DNA of 64,000 nucleotides from Gigantopelta aegis (taxonomy: Eukaryota; Mollusca; Gastropoda; Neomphalida; Peltospiridae): NCBI RefSeq assembly GCF_016097555.1, contig NC_054701.1:59923676-59987675 (forward strand), in the 5' to 3' direction. This document shows positions 34,272-46,053 of this stretch, in pieces. Numbering within the stretch: the stretch's first letter is position 1; every line of letters begins with the position of its first letter. The notes below the pieces were generated by a model. That model was not told the origin of the DNA, did no database searches, and saw only the letters and a list, made by a program, of their open reading frames with translations. Both the position numbers and the translations under genes were made by a program.

Positions 34272-35180
34272 CAGGGTTAGATCTTAACAGTAGTCTGGTA
34301 GTTTGAGACTACCTGGAATTAACAGGACTACCTGAAGCTGCAAACATGTAGTCCTTTGGACCACCTGGAAATAAAAACATTATTTAGCACAGATGTAACA
34401 TTTTGTGGATCTCCTGACCTATTTCAAACAGCAGAAACAGAGGCTTGTTCAGAAAACAGTTATATTGAGTATAACTTTACTGGACCCCATCATATCACAT
34501 TCATGTACAGTACACAAAAATTATTTTGGTCAGAACTGTTGCTGCATCCGGTCTAAAATAAACGTGCACGAGTTACACATTTTGTAGTTGATGCAGTCTT
34601 CCGCTAAAATACAATCATCTTGAATTCGAAACATAACCGCTGGATTCCTCACACATTTTCATAGAATGGTAGTTTAATTTACCAACGTTACGTCATAATG
34701 AAAGAACTGTGAAATTGACCCTTCTCAGCAAAACAATAATAATATATCCATTGGCAGTTGTTGCAGGTTTTTCGTAAAATGGTACATGCGTTATCAGAGT
34801 TAAATTTAGGCAAGGTGTGCCGATAGATATGCCAATACAGAAATTATCGATACGGTGCATATTAATTTCCACTGAGTTGCAAAAATGCCATCCTCCCCCA
34901 CCATTTTAATGCAAAACTGCTTGCATGTTTCAATCAACTATTCATCTCAGGTTACATCATTTAATAATATTTATTATGTTCAATCTATTATCTAACATTA
35001 AACAAATGTTTTGATTGAAACAATTATAATAGTTCTACATATATCTACAGTCAGGTTATTAATAATGGATCACAATGAATAAGAGATTGTTTGAGATAAA
35101 ACAAATAGTTTAAAAATATGGACCACCTGAAACTTCAAGGGACTATCTGAAATGAAAGCCAGTTAGTCCTGTTAACCCTG
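34272..35180. mobile_element. hAT5-like non-autonomous element
   Basis: Ends CAGGGTTA and TAACCCTG are inverse, flanked by ATTAG at 34267-34271 and 35181-35185. Near the ends GACTACCTGG and GGACCACCTGG motifs recur in both orientations. 909 bp; the short frames at 34356-34587 overlap in two registers and have no homology I can name. Confidence 0.8.
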
Positions 35181-35835
35181 ATTAGTAATGTAAATGTCTT
35201 TAGAAATCCATGTAAAATGCCTATAATCATGATAATCGGTCCTATAAAACTCATATTTTGGTATGCAAATTCCTATATTTCCTATGTTTTAATATGTACA
35301 AGTGGCTGGGAGGCCTGCACGTCCCTAAATTAATGCGAGTGACGGTGGGCAGACTGAAATTAATGCGAATGGCCTCCCTTTGAAATATTACTTTCCTAAT
35401 AACACAAGTACTTTTTGGTTAAATTTGAGTTACAGGCGTCTTCAATGAGATCAACTCACTAAAATGCCAGTGTACACATCAAGTCACCTGTTCCTCATAT
35501 GCCGCTGTGTAACGGCCTGAGCATAATAAAGTTCTGTTCTGTTCTGTTTAGTCCCTTTCATTTACCTAATGTGTATAGTTACCTAAATCTGGCTAAACAT
35601 TATCATACATGTACCATTACAACTGTATCTTCCTAAGATATGCAGAGAAAGTTGCAGCAAACTATAACCGTAAAAACAAAGACTTTTGTCTGACTATTGG
35701 ACAGTTAGTCTGTTTTGCCTACGATGAAATGTGCTCCAGTTTTATAAATGTATTAGAATGTTAATCTTTGTTTGTTTTAATAGCGTGTGACACATAGCTT
35801 GCTGGACTATTGCTGGACAAAACAGAGAAAGAAAT

Positions 35836-35915
35836 GCGTCATGTTATTAATGCGAATAATACGATCTCGCATTTTTTCGCATTAATATTATGATTGCATT
35901 AATAACATGATCTCC
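35836..35915. repeat. Imperfect palindrome of GCATTAAT motifs
   Basis: CATGTTATTAATGCGAATAA at the left is inverse to GATTGCATTAATAACATG at the right, with TCGCATTTTTTCGCATTAAT between. Confidence 0.7.
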
Positions 35916-36151
35916 AGTAACTTAAATTTATACTGCTGATTAGATCAATATGTAGGATTGGTATAGTGTGGCTTGATGGGGCTGAAATTAGGTGACACTG
36001 TGCTGAGTGTTTTATTTGGAAGGAATGTGGGCCATTGATCAATTATAATCAAAAATTGATCAGTTTGGTTCTATCAATGTGTTGATAGATTACAAAAATC
36101 CATAATCAATTGTGTGGGAAAATGTTAAAAGGCATACTGTCACGGATTTAA

Positions 36152-36601
36152 GGTAGTACTAAACCAAATAACTTCCGGCTGGGTCAAAGTGCGAGGTGCA
36201 CCGAACTTTTGATAGAGAAGTGAACACCACAAGTCCTGTGATTGGTTATAAATGTGAGTGTGTTGGTTGTAAAAAATAATAGTTTCATCTGGGTAAAAAA
36301 AAATTGCAATTTTATTTCATCTGGTACCAATGTGTCAAGTAGCCTTGTGCTTGAAACATGTATGGGGTACCTGTAAAAAAAAGTACTCTAATTTTGTGCG
36401 AAACTAGGGTAGTCATAGACGCTACCCGTTATCTCAGAAACGAGCAGCTTGACCCCCATTTTTTTCTGATTCACTTTAAGTGTAAGGGGTGGTAGTATTT
36501 ATATCCATGGCGTTTATGTCGGTTGATACGTTGCAGGTAGGAGTTTTAGCCACATATGTTACTATTGTCGTTTATGGGATTTGATTTGGTAGTATACACC
36601 C
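36152..36601. repeat. Terminal direct repeat, copy 1
   Basis: 450 bp; TTAA on its left, TATA on its right. See the composite element for its structure. Confidence 0.92.
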
Positions 36602-37655
36602 TATAGCACATATTCAGTGCATAATAAAAAATATTATGATTTTGTCATTTTATTTAATTAAACTATACTGGTTGATAAATTAGCCATCACTCGATCATGC
36701 AAGTTCACAATGACCTTGACCTTGACAATAATCTATGTGCATGGCTCTGAATGGAGTTTGAATCAAAGTTAGCACTGAAGAAAAGTTGGTTTTGGCCTAT
36801 AATTCATACTGTAAAAATTTCAATAATTTCTTTTTACATGGTATTTGACTTGCCATATACAACTGCTCTTAAATATGGTATTATATATAAGCAACCTGAA
36901 CTAAGATTTTAATAGCAATTTATTTTTATATTAAAAATAGCATGTGCCAATAGTGGGTTAATGTCTCTAGTTTCCATTAACATTGTTAATTTTTTATGTA
37001 TGAAATTCTGAAAACTCAAATTTGTAAAGAAGTTGATTTTTATTGTCATTTTGACATATTTATAGGGTGCTAAGTTATATTTTAGACAAATTTGTAGTTT
37101 TATGCAAAATTTAAAGTAAATTTTAAGAAAAACTTTACCAAAAACATAATTAAATTTATTGTCACTATTGTGCCTTCTGTTCTTATTTGTACATAACAAT
37201 AAGGTTGTTAAACATATACTTAGATCTCCAGATAATCTTCTTTTTTTTTAATAATCACTTAGCTCTCATGAAAAGCATTTTGAGTTTATACTAGATTCAG
37301 AACCAATTTTTTCAGATCTGATTATCTGCCTTGGATTAAGTTGATAATTTATTTTATTGTTAAAGCTGTATTACCTAATGTTACTAGCTAAATAAAATGC
37401 TGGATTACAGATTGTAGGAATACATGTAATGTACATATTGTATTCATCCGGATTAGAAAATAATGCAAGAAAATAGATGTTCGGGTAATTTTGTCATTTA
37501 AAAATAGTTTTTTTCAGTAATTAATCAAAAATAAATGTGTTAAAGCTGCATGATTATTCCAGATATCACAACTATTAAAACCTCCAACTACAGTAGGCTA
37601 TAGATAAAATATAGTCAGGAATATTGGTGGCTGCCAATAGTTTTGATGGTTCATT

Positions 37656-37781
37656 ATGAAAATCAGCATGGCCGATGGATTTGAAATTCGCACACCTGGT
37701 AACTTGAAGACACCCACACCCAGCATACAGGATTTCCTCCCAACACTAATGTTCAGGACATTAAGTCATTACTTCATACAG
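37656..37781 (+). other. Exon-like segment inside the composite element
   Basis: MADGFEIRTPGNLKTPTPSI, then QDFLPTLMFRTLSHYFIQ, read in one frame and ending at CAG/GTACAG, a fair donor. An acceptor-like AATCAG precedes the ATG. GC content is higher than the surrounding passenger DNA. I recognise no family. It may be a fragment of a host gene carried between the repeats. Confidence 0.35.
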
Positions 37782-38221
37782 GTACAGTCATGTTTGTGTT
37801 TCCTTCCTCAGACAGTGTATTTTTTTAATACTGATATTTCTTTGATGTGCCTGTTAAGGTCTTCATAATCTAGGGGTCAATCAAGTGCATGTGTTTTAAT
37901 GGAATTCTTTAAAGGGGTAGAGGTACTCTGACTATCTTTGTTGTCTCTACATATATACCTGAGTACGCACACCCAACTGAAAGTAAATATCTTCAGGAGT
38001 TTTATTTTAAAACATTTTGTTGTTTAATATGACATATTGCATTTGTACAAAACTATATGCAATATATATGCTTTTTGAGGTGTACATTATATTAGGTTGC
38101 ACTGTAGAAACAACAGTTTCAGTGAGGTTGTCAGTTTATGTCAGAATACACCACACCAGATCCTGGTTGTCATAAAGACACATAGCTGGACACTTTTTGA
38201 AAAATGTATGTTATCAGTATA

Positions 38222-38671
38222 GGTAGTACTAAACCAAATAACTTTCGGCTGGGTCAAAGTGCGAGGTGCACCGAACTTTTGATAGAGAAGTGAACACCAC
38301 AAGTCCTGTGATTGGTTATAAATGTGAGTGTGTTGGTTGTAAAAAATAATAGTTTCATCTGGGTAAAAAAAAATTGCAATTTTATTTCATCTGGTACCAA
38401 TGTGTCAAGTAGCCTTGTGCTTGAAACATGTATGGGGTACCTGTAAAAAAAAGTACTCGAATTTTGTGCGAAACTAGGGTAGTCATAGACGCTACCCGTT
38501 GTCTCAGAAACGAGCAGCTTGACCCCCATTTTTTTCTGATTCACTTTAAGTGTAAGGGGTGGTAGTATTTATATCCGTGGCGTTTATGTCGGTTGATACG
38601 TTGCAGGTAGGAGTTTTAGCCACATATGTTACTATTGTCGTCTATGGGATTTGATTTGGTAGTATACACCC
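38222..38671. repeat. Terminal direct repeat, copy 2
   Basis: 450 bp; TATA on its left, TTAA on its right. Confidence 0.92.
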
Positions 38672-39700
38672 TTAAGGACCTTATTTCTCTAATAATGGAT
38701 AATAACTAAAAATTACATTAAGTGTTGGAAACCAAATCTAGTTATTGCATCACCTTAACTGAACCATGATGGAGTGAAATCAATGTCGACCCTCTCGGGA
38801 ATTTTAGTTTTTGAATTATGGACCATTGCCATAATTCAATTATTTTTACAAAATATCATTAATAAATGGAGTATGGTGGTTATGAAGATGGTTAAATAAA
38901 GTACATTTAGGGACAAATCAAATTATTTTTGTTCAGGTAATACTTTGTTAGACCATTAAATAGGTCAGTGGTCTGTGACAATATGCCTTTAAACTGTAAT
39001 TGTTCTTCCAGTTTAGACAATGGAATTGTTGGAAATATATTACAGTTGGGGTTTGTTTTTATGTGTACATATAGGGTACACTAACATTAAATAGTTATTA
39101 AAGGTAAAATGAGCCATTTGTTTGGTTTATCCTGCTTATAATTCAAAGTCTTCTGATGTTAATAGAATTCTAACCAATTTTGTAATTGAAAAGTTGATTG
39201 GTTGGTGTAAATTGATTATATCCAATGATCGATGATGAAATTCCAACCCATTCCCTACACTAGTTTGTACCAAGATTTATGTCTATGGCACGGGTCATTC
39301 TTCTGAAATGTACAGCACATTTTATTTTTATTGTGAGTGTTCGGTCTCCTCCTTTTAGTGTTCATGTATGCATTACCGTTAGCCAGACTGGTGTTGCCCT
39401 CATCATGGTTTTCAGAAACAGCTCATTATTTGATTGGTCAAATAGTAGCAAACTTGAGCTGGCCCATCTCCAGTTATGAAAATTTGTCATACATAATGGT
39501 ATTATGATCATTCATCATCTTAGCATTCTGCTGGTTGTAATTTGTGTATTTCAGATTGAACTTTCTACATTTATTTGATTTTGTCCAGATTAACATCACA
39601 ATTATTGACAAAGTTTAAGTTGCGAAGAATTGACAAAAATCTTCTACTTGATTGTGGGTCTGCTGTCTCCGGTTTGCCTTTTCTGTCAGGAATTGCTTAA
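38672..39700. other. Repeat-like AT-rich sequence, right half of the disrupted target
   Basis: AAGGACCTTATTTCTCTAAT and CATGATGGAGTGAAATCAAT follow the composite. The segment left of the composite (GGCATACTGTCACGGATT) reads naturally into it across the TTAA, suggesting that one older repeat was split. No gene supported. Confidence 0.4.
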
Positions 39701-40300
39701 TATGTATGGCTTTCCTAGCCTGTGCTTTCATTGTCAGAATAGTGTGTGCATCCAGAACAGAGTTAACAGATGAGATGTTTGTTTGGAACTTCCCCTGCTA
39801 GTGTTAGTCCCTTGGTTTGTTTTCTGATGTCGCTGATTGTGATGTCAGCACTTACTTGTTCCTCCATGCTCCCTGAAGTTGACTTTTTCATTTCTTCAAT
39901 TGATGACAGTAGCAACTTGTATCAATTGTCCTAAAGACAACCCAATTTCTTGAATGTCTCTAGCATCTAAAAGCATCAGAACATCGCAAAAAAATTGCTC
40001 TTCGCATTGCAACACATGTATCATTTTTCTAGTACGTCGTAGATCCTTTGCCCATGTATCAATTTTGAACTTTTAATTTTTCTCTCCCTCAGTAATATTA
40101 ACGGTCTCATGTTGGAATATCACAACATCTCTGGTCACAGCCATTTGGTACTTAATATGCCAGGCTAAATTAATGTTCGTATTCTTTATAGCTTTACCTT
40201 GAATACATTCATTCTTGTTGTCAGAGTCTGAACTGCCATCATTACTTCTCGGTTTATTATTATCTGTCACAATATCTGTAATATCGGATGTTTCGCCAAC
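39700..40300 (-). pseudogene. Unassigned coding-like relic
   Basis: Minus-strand text has protein-like composition, including a short SAM-domain-like patch DARDIQEIGLSLGQL near 39915-39970. The 65-residue frame at 40073-40270 is hydrophilic (SSDSDNKNE). The pieces do not form an intact gene. Origin (host gene or transposon) is unknown. Confidence 0.25.
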
Positions 40301-40655
40301 TCATGCACCATCCAGGTGAAAATATCTAACTAAAATTTAATCTTGATTACACAATGCTATTTCAGCTAAATGGAATTCCATCAGAATTATCATTCTCACA
40401 TTCAGATAAAATGTCACCATCAAAGTCATTTTCCGTATAGTCTACTGGTATGTCATCCGTAATGGATGTTGTCATTGCAGTCAACATTTAAACAAAATCA
40501 ATTGAAAAGTCAAGAGAGAACACAAATTTCCACAGCAAACAATTCAAAATTGCTACAAGATGTCAATCTGATTCAGATCAGCTCCACTGGCCTGTATTAT
40601 TTATATTCTGCAGAAATACCAGGGATGCATTTTAGTCGTTCTACTTGATGCAACT

Positions 40656-41066
40656 AAGGGACCGCAAATTATTATTTTACCGGTATTGCTCTGTGGTTTC
40701 AGTTACCGCTTAACTGGAGTTGCCAGTGGTAGTGGTAGTGATTTTCCATATCCTGTCGGTAGTACTGCCATACAATCTCTACCATCTAGTAAGGGACCGC
40801 AAATTATTATTTTACCGGTATTGCTCTGTGGTTTCAATTGCCGCTTAACTGGAATTGCCAGTGGTAGTGGTAGTGATTTTCCATCATATCCTGTTGGTAA
40901 TACTGCCATACAATCTCTACCATCTAGTAAGGGACTTCAAATTATTATTTTACCCATATTGCTCTGTGGTTTCAGTTGTCGTTTAACTGGAATTGCCAGT
41001 GGTAGTGGTAGTGATTTTCCATATCCTGTCGGTAATACTGCCATACAATCTCAACCATCTAGTATT
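40656..41066. repeat. Three-copy 135-138 bp tandem repeat
   Basis: Units begin AAGGGACCGCAAATTATTAT at 40656, 40791 and 40929 and contain GCCAGTGGTAGTGGTAGTGA and CTGCCATACAATCTC. Unit lengths are multiples of three, so frames run through on both strands; the 131-residue plus frame is a repeat of GLQIIILPILLCGFSCRLTG-type units. Coding is doubtful. Confidence 0.9.
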
Positions 41067-41464
41067 GAATATAATATCTGACTTTGTTATTTTTTTATTT
41101 ATTTTTTAAGCCAATGCTTTCTGCAATGCTTGGACCAGTATTGTTATCCAATTTCCTGTACCTGGATGAATTAAAACTATTAAAATAAAATTAAAAATTA
41201 ATATTTATTTTTCCTTTCTTACCCCCCAGTCGCTCTCCCCGGAATTTAATAATTTATTTAATTTAATAAAAAAATTTTTATTATTAATTAACCTTATTTT
41301 CTCATTATAATATTAAGCTAGGGGTAATTCTCACCTTCTTGTTGTACAATTCTAGGGTTATACTTGGGATAACACTGAGTATCTATAGGCTAATCTTTTT
41401 GGCTACTTGTTTATTGTAGTTTTTAATATATAATAAATTTTAACTGTATATTACTTTGTTTGAT

Positions 41465-41850
41465 TTGTATGCCCTTGCCTCCCGCCCCCCCCCCCCCCAC
41501 ACACACACACATTTTAGTGTGGGGGGGTGCAGTTAAATATATAGATATAGATATATATATTTGTTTTTATTATTATTATTTTATTTTTATTTTTTTTAAA
41601 TAATATTTAAATTGGTTGGGGTTTCTCCGCCTTGCCCCCCCCCGTTTTATTTGGGGGGGCCGGGCGGGGTTTTATTTTTAGCCAATTACTTTTAAGTTTT
41701 GTTTTGTTGTGTAATGTATTAGATTGGTTGGGGTTTCTCCGCCTTGCCCCCCCTGTTTTGTCGGGGGGGTGGGGGGGCTGGGCGGGGTTTTATCTTTAGC
41801 CGATTACTTTTAATTTTTGTTGTCTTGTTTTGTTGTGTAATGTATATATG
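41465..41850. repeat. C/G-rich low-complexity and 112-bp duplication
   Basis: A C run at about 41487-41500 with (CA)n, then two direct copies starting ATTGGTTGGGGTTTCTCCGC at 41611 and 41723, each with a CCCCCCC...GGGGGGG hairpin. Confidence 0.8.
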
Positions 41851-42650
41851 TTGTATGATTGAATGTGTGGTTGTTGCTCGGATTATGGGGGGAGGCTTAT
41901 CTGGCAGTAATCCCCTCCCCGTTCCGGAAACTGCACCTTATACATGTATATAGTTTTTTTTTTTTAATTTGTTTAATATCTATTTTAAAAATAAAATAAA
42001 ATAAAATATAATGTAGGTTACTGGCATGCTCGCTCATTTAATCTGTTTCATATTTTTTATCATTATTTTAACTATGTTTTAGATTTTTAATTAAACAATT
42101 ATATAATTCAACAGGGCAGGTAACTGGGTTGGGACACTCTCCTAGTGACCTTCTACTAAAGCTTTAGGTCACTCTACTAGTGACCTTCTACAAATGATTG
42201 CCATGACTGGATCGAGCTGCGGTTGGACGGGGTGGGGTGTGTGGTTGTGGTGCCGGTGGTTAGGCTTTTTGGGGCCATAGGGCGTAGGCGGTTTGGCCGT
42301 AGGTTTCTGTGAAAGTTCCGGCCCCCCTTCTCGCCCCCTCCCCCCCTTCCTCCTGGTCACACCAAGGCCCGAAATACGATTGGTAATCTTTTTAAATAAA
42401 TATTAAATTTAATATAACTTTTCTGTGGGCCGGGCTTACCCCTCTACCCTTTCCTTGTCTCTGGGGACTAAATAATTTTTTTTTTTTTTTTTTAGACTTC
42501 CCCATCTAAATTTGCGTTAATTTTAAATAATTATATAGGTGTAGAGTAGGGATTTCTGTATTTCTTTTGGGAACGCATTCAAAATTATTAATGTCGACAT
42601 AATATATTTACTCTTTTTGACCTCCAGTTTAAAATTTCAAGATTTTATTA
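41851..42650. other. Non-coding stretch with a short duplication
   Basis: TAGTGACCTTCTAC is repeated at about 42143 and 42178. G- and C-rich runs lie at 42220-42360. No gene recognised. Confidence 0.4.
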
Positions 42651-42654
42651 TAGT

Positions 42655-42775
42655 TAGGTTTTTCCTGCCCCGAGTCAGACCACCGATTATATCGGAGGCC
42701 GGACTGGGGATAGGCGTGTTCGAAACCATAGAGGTATGTGAGCACGTTTAAAACATATCTAATCTAATCTAAAAC
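42655..42775 (+). mobile_element. SINE family E relic
   Basis: CTGCCCCGAGTCAGACCACC, TATCGGAGGCCGGACTGGGG, GGCGTGTTCGAAACC, with tail CTAATCTAATCT. Sister of 18305-18400. Confidence 0.65.
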
Positions 42776-43136
42776 AATTTGGACAATTACAACACTCCAC
42801 ATCAGTCCCGAGAGTAGTTCAAGGAGAGTAACATGTGAACTAACATGGTATCAACGTGGTTTAGTCTTAAATGGCTCCCCATGACGTAAGTTAGGGAGCA
42901 ATTAGTCACTCCCCAATTTTTTTTTCATGTCGAGGTCTGAATTACCTTCTCTCAGGAAAACTCTTTTCATGATACATTTCTTGGCAAAATACAGTGGATC
43001 ATTCTCCTTTAAAACAAGAAGCTCTTCATACCCCATAAACTCCACCTCATACAGGATTTTTGTAGTACTGCTCCTCAGTACACTAAATTAGATAGTGCTG
43101 CCATCTTTGGTCTATAGTCTTGACCACAATAGTACC

Positions 43137-43345
43137 GTCAAATTCTCCAAGTGGTACTCCAAGTGATTCTCCGAGTGGTAGTCCAAGCAATTCTCCGAGT
43201 GGTAGTCCGTGTGATTCTCTAAGTGGTATTCCATCTGATTCTCCAAGTTGTACTCCCAAGTGATTCTCCAAGTAGTACTCCAATACAACTGATTCTCCAA
43301 GTTGTACTCCAAGTAATTCTACAAGTGGTAGTCCAAGTGATTTTA
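43137..43345. repeat. Degenerate 24-bp tandem repeat
   Basis: Repeats of GATTCTCCAAGTGGTAGTCC-like units; on the minus strand these read as LGVPLGES octapeptides. It lies inside the region of the polymerase fossil. Confidence 0.8.
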
Positions 43346-43722
43346 CATAAATTAACAAGAAACTTTAATTTCAATATTCCTTTTGTAAATTGCTGAAAAC
43401 ACGTCTGAACTCGACATATTTACAAGTATATTATTTAGTCTTGAGAGCACCCTCCTATTATTTGGTGTAAACCATTTTGTAGGTTTTCTATTCCACTTGG
43501 TTGTAAATCTTTCTCTTTCTTTTTTTTATGTGAAATCTTTTATTGATCATGGTGAGAGTTTTACCTCTAATGGCCAAAAGACCATCTCATGAATAGCTTC
43601 AAAGTTGATGAGTTGTGCATTGGTATGGTTCTGGGAAAAACCACAGACTTAGCACACTTCTGAACCTCTGCCATAAGTTTTAGGACATCAACTGACAAAT
43701 TCTCTGGTAAATTGACCAACCA

Positions 43723-43841
43723 GGGGCCTAATTCACTTAACTCATGCAACTTTGCGATCTCGCAGTGCAATGCTAAAAGACTTGCAAAGAGGATGCTTTG
43801 TTGTCTAGCAGAGCCCAAGAGACCTTTGTGAATTAGGCCCC
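43723..43841. mobile_element. Small Harbinger-like MITE, copy 2
   Basis: Perfect 14-bp inverse ends GGGGCCTAATTCAC / GTGAATTAGGCCCC around the same interior as 11357-11449, with about 25 extra bases (TTGTCTAGCAGAGCCCAAGA). Confidence 0.85.
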
Positions 43842-44116
43842 TGTTCATCAGTCAGTTTCTCAAGATACCTTCCAATGGGGATTGATAGTTTCTGGATTTG
43901 GCAACGAAGATAATGAAATCTGTGTCATAGAACAACATATTTTCATCCAGCTTCTTCAAAACACGACAACTTCAGTCTGGCCCAGAAGGTGGTAAATGTT
44001 GCTAGAAAAACCTGCTTTTCAGATCTTCTAGAACAAAATTGGATTTTTGTTGGTTTTCAAGCAGCAAAATGGACTTTGTGACATGTGAAAATCGATCAAT
44101 TCTTTAATGAGATCTG

Positions 44117-44398
44117 GAGGGTGGGATGTAGTCCAGTGATAAAACCCTTGCTTGATGTGCGGTCGGTTTTGAATCGATCCCCGTCGGTAGGCCCATTGGG
44201 CTATTTCTCGTTCCAGCCAGTGCACCATGACTGGTATATCAAAGGCCGTGGTATGTGTTATCCTTTCTGTTATATGGTGCATATAAAAGATTCCTTGCTA
44301 CTAATGAAAAAATATAGCAGGTTTCCTCTCTAAGACTTTTTGTCAAAATTATAAAATGTGCTCTAGTGGTGTCATTAAACAAAACAAACTTCTGTAAT
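44117..44398 (+). mobile_element. SINE, head 1 / tail B
   Basis: The head is GAGGGTGGGATGTAGTCCAG with GAATCGATCCCCGTCGG, followed by the standard body. The tail CTCTAGTGGTGTCATTAAAC then AAAACAAAC is internally shortened. The target duplication ATGAGATCTG is at 44107-44116 and 44399-44408. Confidence 0.85.
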
Positions 44399-44770
44399 AT
44401 GAGATCTGTTCTTCTTCATCCTCCAATACATACCGTTAGGGTTATTCACTTGCTTCTTGTTTTAGTTTGAGAAAAATGTTAATGTACTCTGCAAACAGAC
44501 CACCCTCGTGTTGCTGGGTTGCTGGGTCATATTGTGTGGTTTCAGGCCAGTGGTAGACTGGTGACATGATACCCCTTCTCCATGGCCTTGAAGTATTTTT
44601 GTGTATGCACTAGATGCTTTTGTCTACATTTAAATGATGGCATGGAATCTGTAATTCTTGGTCTCAACAATTTCTACACCAGTGGGAATTTTAGTTTTCC
44701 ATTGAAGTGGTTGGGCAAGATGGGTGATACTAAGATGAAAGTAGCACCTCACATAAAGCTATCACTGTGA

Positions 44771-45920
44771 TAGTTTTCTTGAAGGTGCTACTTTTACCTT
44801 TAAAATTTATTTATTTCATGAATTGTCACATCTACAGATCACACTATTTATATATACATTCATGTGGCATGGGTATACAATGGATTAATAATTACATGGA
44901 AATATAATAATAATATTACATATGAAAACAAAGATCAAACACCATAAAAAATTTAATGCAATCCACTGGTAAACATTTTTAAAATGCAAAAGTTAATTCT
45001 CATCAATATATACACTAAATAGGTTTCTTGTTTGAGCCTGATGGCCATGCTTTTCTAGTCTGTGTTCCCAAAATGTCACAAGCAGGTTCATCAGAAATAA
45101 TTGTATCATAACCTGTAGTACACGATTTTTTTTTAGAACATACATTTTGGAACAATAAAATTGATAAAGAAGACAAGAGGGAAATGACTATAGATTTTTA
45201 AATGCAATTTTAAACAACATGAATTGTTTTAAAATATCGAAACATTTTGAAAAACTTAAAATGATATTTACCGGTAGCCTTTTTTAAATGAACTACCCCT
45301 GAAACGACCTTGTATGAAGGAGTAAAAGAGAACGTAAACAGAGAAAAAAACAATTACAATTTAATACACAAATTAAAGAGTTTTATGAGCTACCACGAAT
45401 ACGACTGCAATGTAGGACTGTAGATTAAAAAAACAAGGATGTACTGTCTGCCCATGTGCGGGTGTACGTTATACATCCAGCAAGGGGAGATAATTCTGCA
45501 GTATAGGTTATGACTGGGTCGTATAGCATTGTTGTGCTGGTACTAGATACGTATGAATAATAATGATAATTAGAAACAAATTTTCTAATTCAATCATAGT
45601 ATAGTAATAATGACATTTTCAAACCGTGTGATAAATTTATCTTATATCACACATGTGCAATCTGGACCGGAACTTGTAAAAGGAGAATTCCCTTTTTATT
45701 TTGACTGAAGTTAGCGCCTTTTTGTTATGGACGTCATGTATGATTTGCAAATTATGTCACATCTTATTTGAAACATTACACTACATTGCCACAGAGTATG
45801 ATTCTTAATGTTAAGTAAATCCAGGAAAGGAGGATTGACCATAGATTTAAGAAAGTGTAGTTGTGGCATTAAATTAAAAACAGTTTTTGTAAAAAAATAA
45901 AAGAAGGTATGTAATAAATA
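44771..45920. other. AT-rich non-coding stretch
   Basis: No gene or repeat boundary supported. Confidence 0.4.
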
Positions 45921-45923
45921 CAG

Positions 45924-46053
45924 AACTTCACATATGTTGTTTTCACTTCCTATTTATTGGTTTCATTTATTTTGTGCAAGAACATACCAATGGACCGCTA
46001 TGCGCAAGATAAACTTGTGCAATACATAGGAAGTGAAAACAATATGTGAAGTT
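45924..46053. mobile_element. 130-bp MITE
   Basis: AACTTCACATATGTTGTTTT, then CACTTCCTAT on the left is inversely matched by ATAGGAAGTGAAAACAATAT, then GTGAAGTT on the right. The arms are about 28-30 bases with one or two mismatches around a 70-bp loop. Confidence 0.8.

Larger units (their letters stand above)
33962..35922. mobile_element. Element with TTACTG-AGATC inverted ends, hosting another insertion
   Basis: Left TTACTGTAGATCCTGAAATT and right (read inversely) TTACTGGAGATCATGTTATT agree at most positions. Inside both ends come ATTAACGCG/ATTAATGCG blocks and AGGCCTCCCAG (33985-34010 and, inverse, 35305-35325). The hAT5-like element 34272-35180 sits within it. No transposase frame. Confidence 0.5.
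36152..38671. mobile_element. 2.5-kb composite element with 450-bp direct terminal repeats in a TTAA duplication
   Basis: Copy 1 (36152-36601) and copy 2 (38222-38671) are each exactly 450 bp, in the same orientation, and differ at about five positions by my reading. Each starts GGTAGTACTAAACCAAAT and ends ATTTGGTAGTATACACCC, which are imperfect inverse ends. Outer flanks are TTAA (36148-36151 and 38672-38675). Inner flanks are TATA (36602-36605 and 38218-38221). So neither 450-bp copy has its own duplication, but the whole 2520-bp unit has one. The 1.6-kb interior is AT-rich and includes an exon-like piece at 37656-37781. No transposase is seen. The ends are not TG...CA, so an LTR element is unlikely. 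Confidence 0.8.
42900..44770 (-). pseudogene. Polinton/Maverick-type DNA polymerase B fossil
   Basis: Minus-strand pieces resemble the C-terminal half of the protein-primed family B polymerase of Polintons. The clearest are GLFAEYINIFLKLKQEASE near 44465-44530 and the FYDTDF polymerase-motif-like patch near 43900. The copy is broken in many places and is a partial relic: no capsid, integrase, ATPase or terminal repeats were seen. A SINE (44117-44398) and a small Harbinger-like MITE (43723-43841) have inserted into it, so it is older than both. Confidence 0.55.

Noticed and set aside
36152-38671. LTR retrotransposon or TRIM, because of 450-bp direct terminal repeats
   Set aside because: Repeat ends are GG...CC with an imperfect inverse pair, not TG...CA; the flank is TTAA; no primer-binding site or polypurine tract was recognised; inner flanks are matching TATA.
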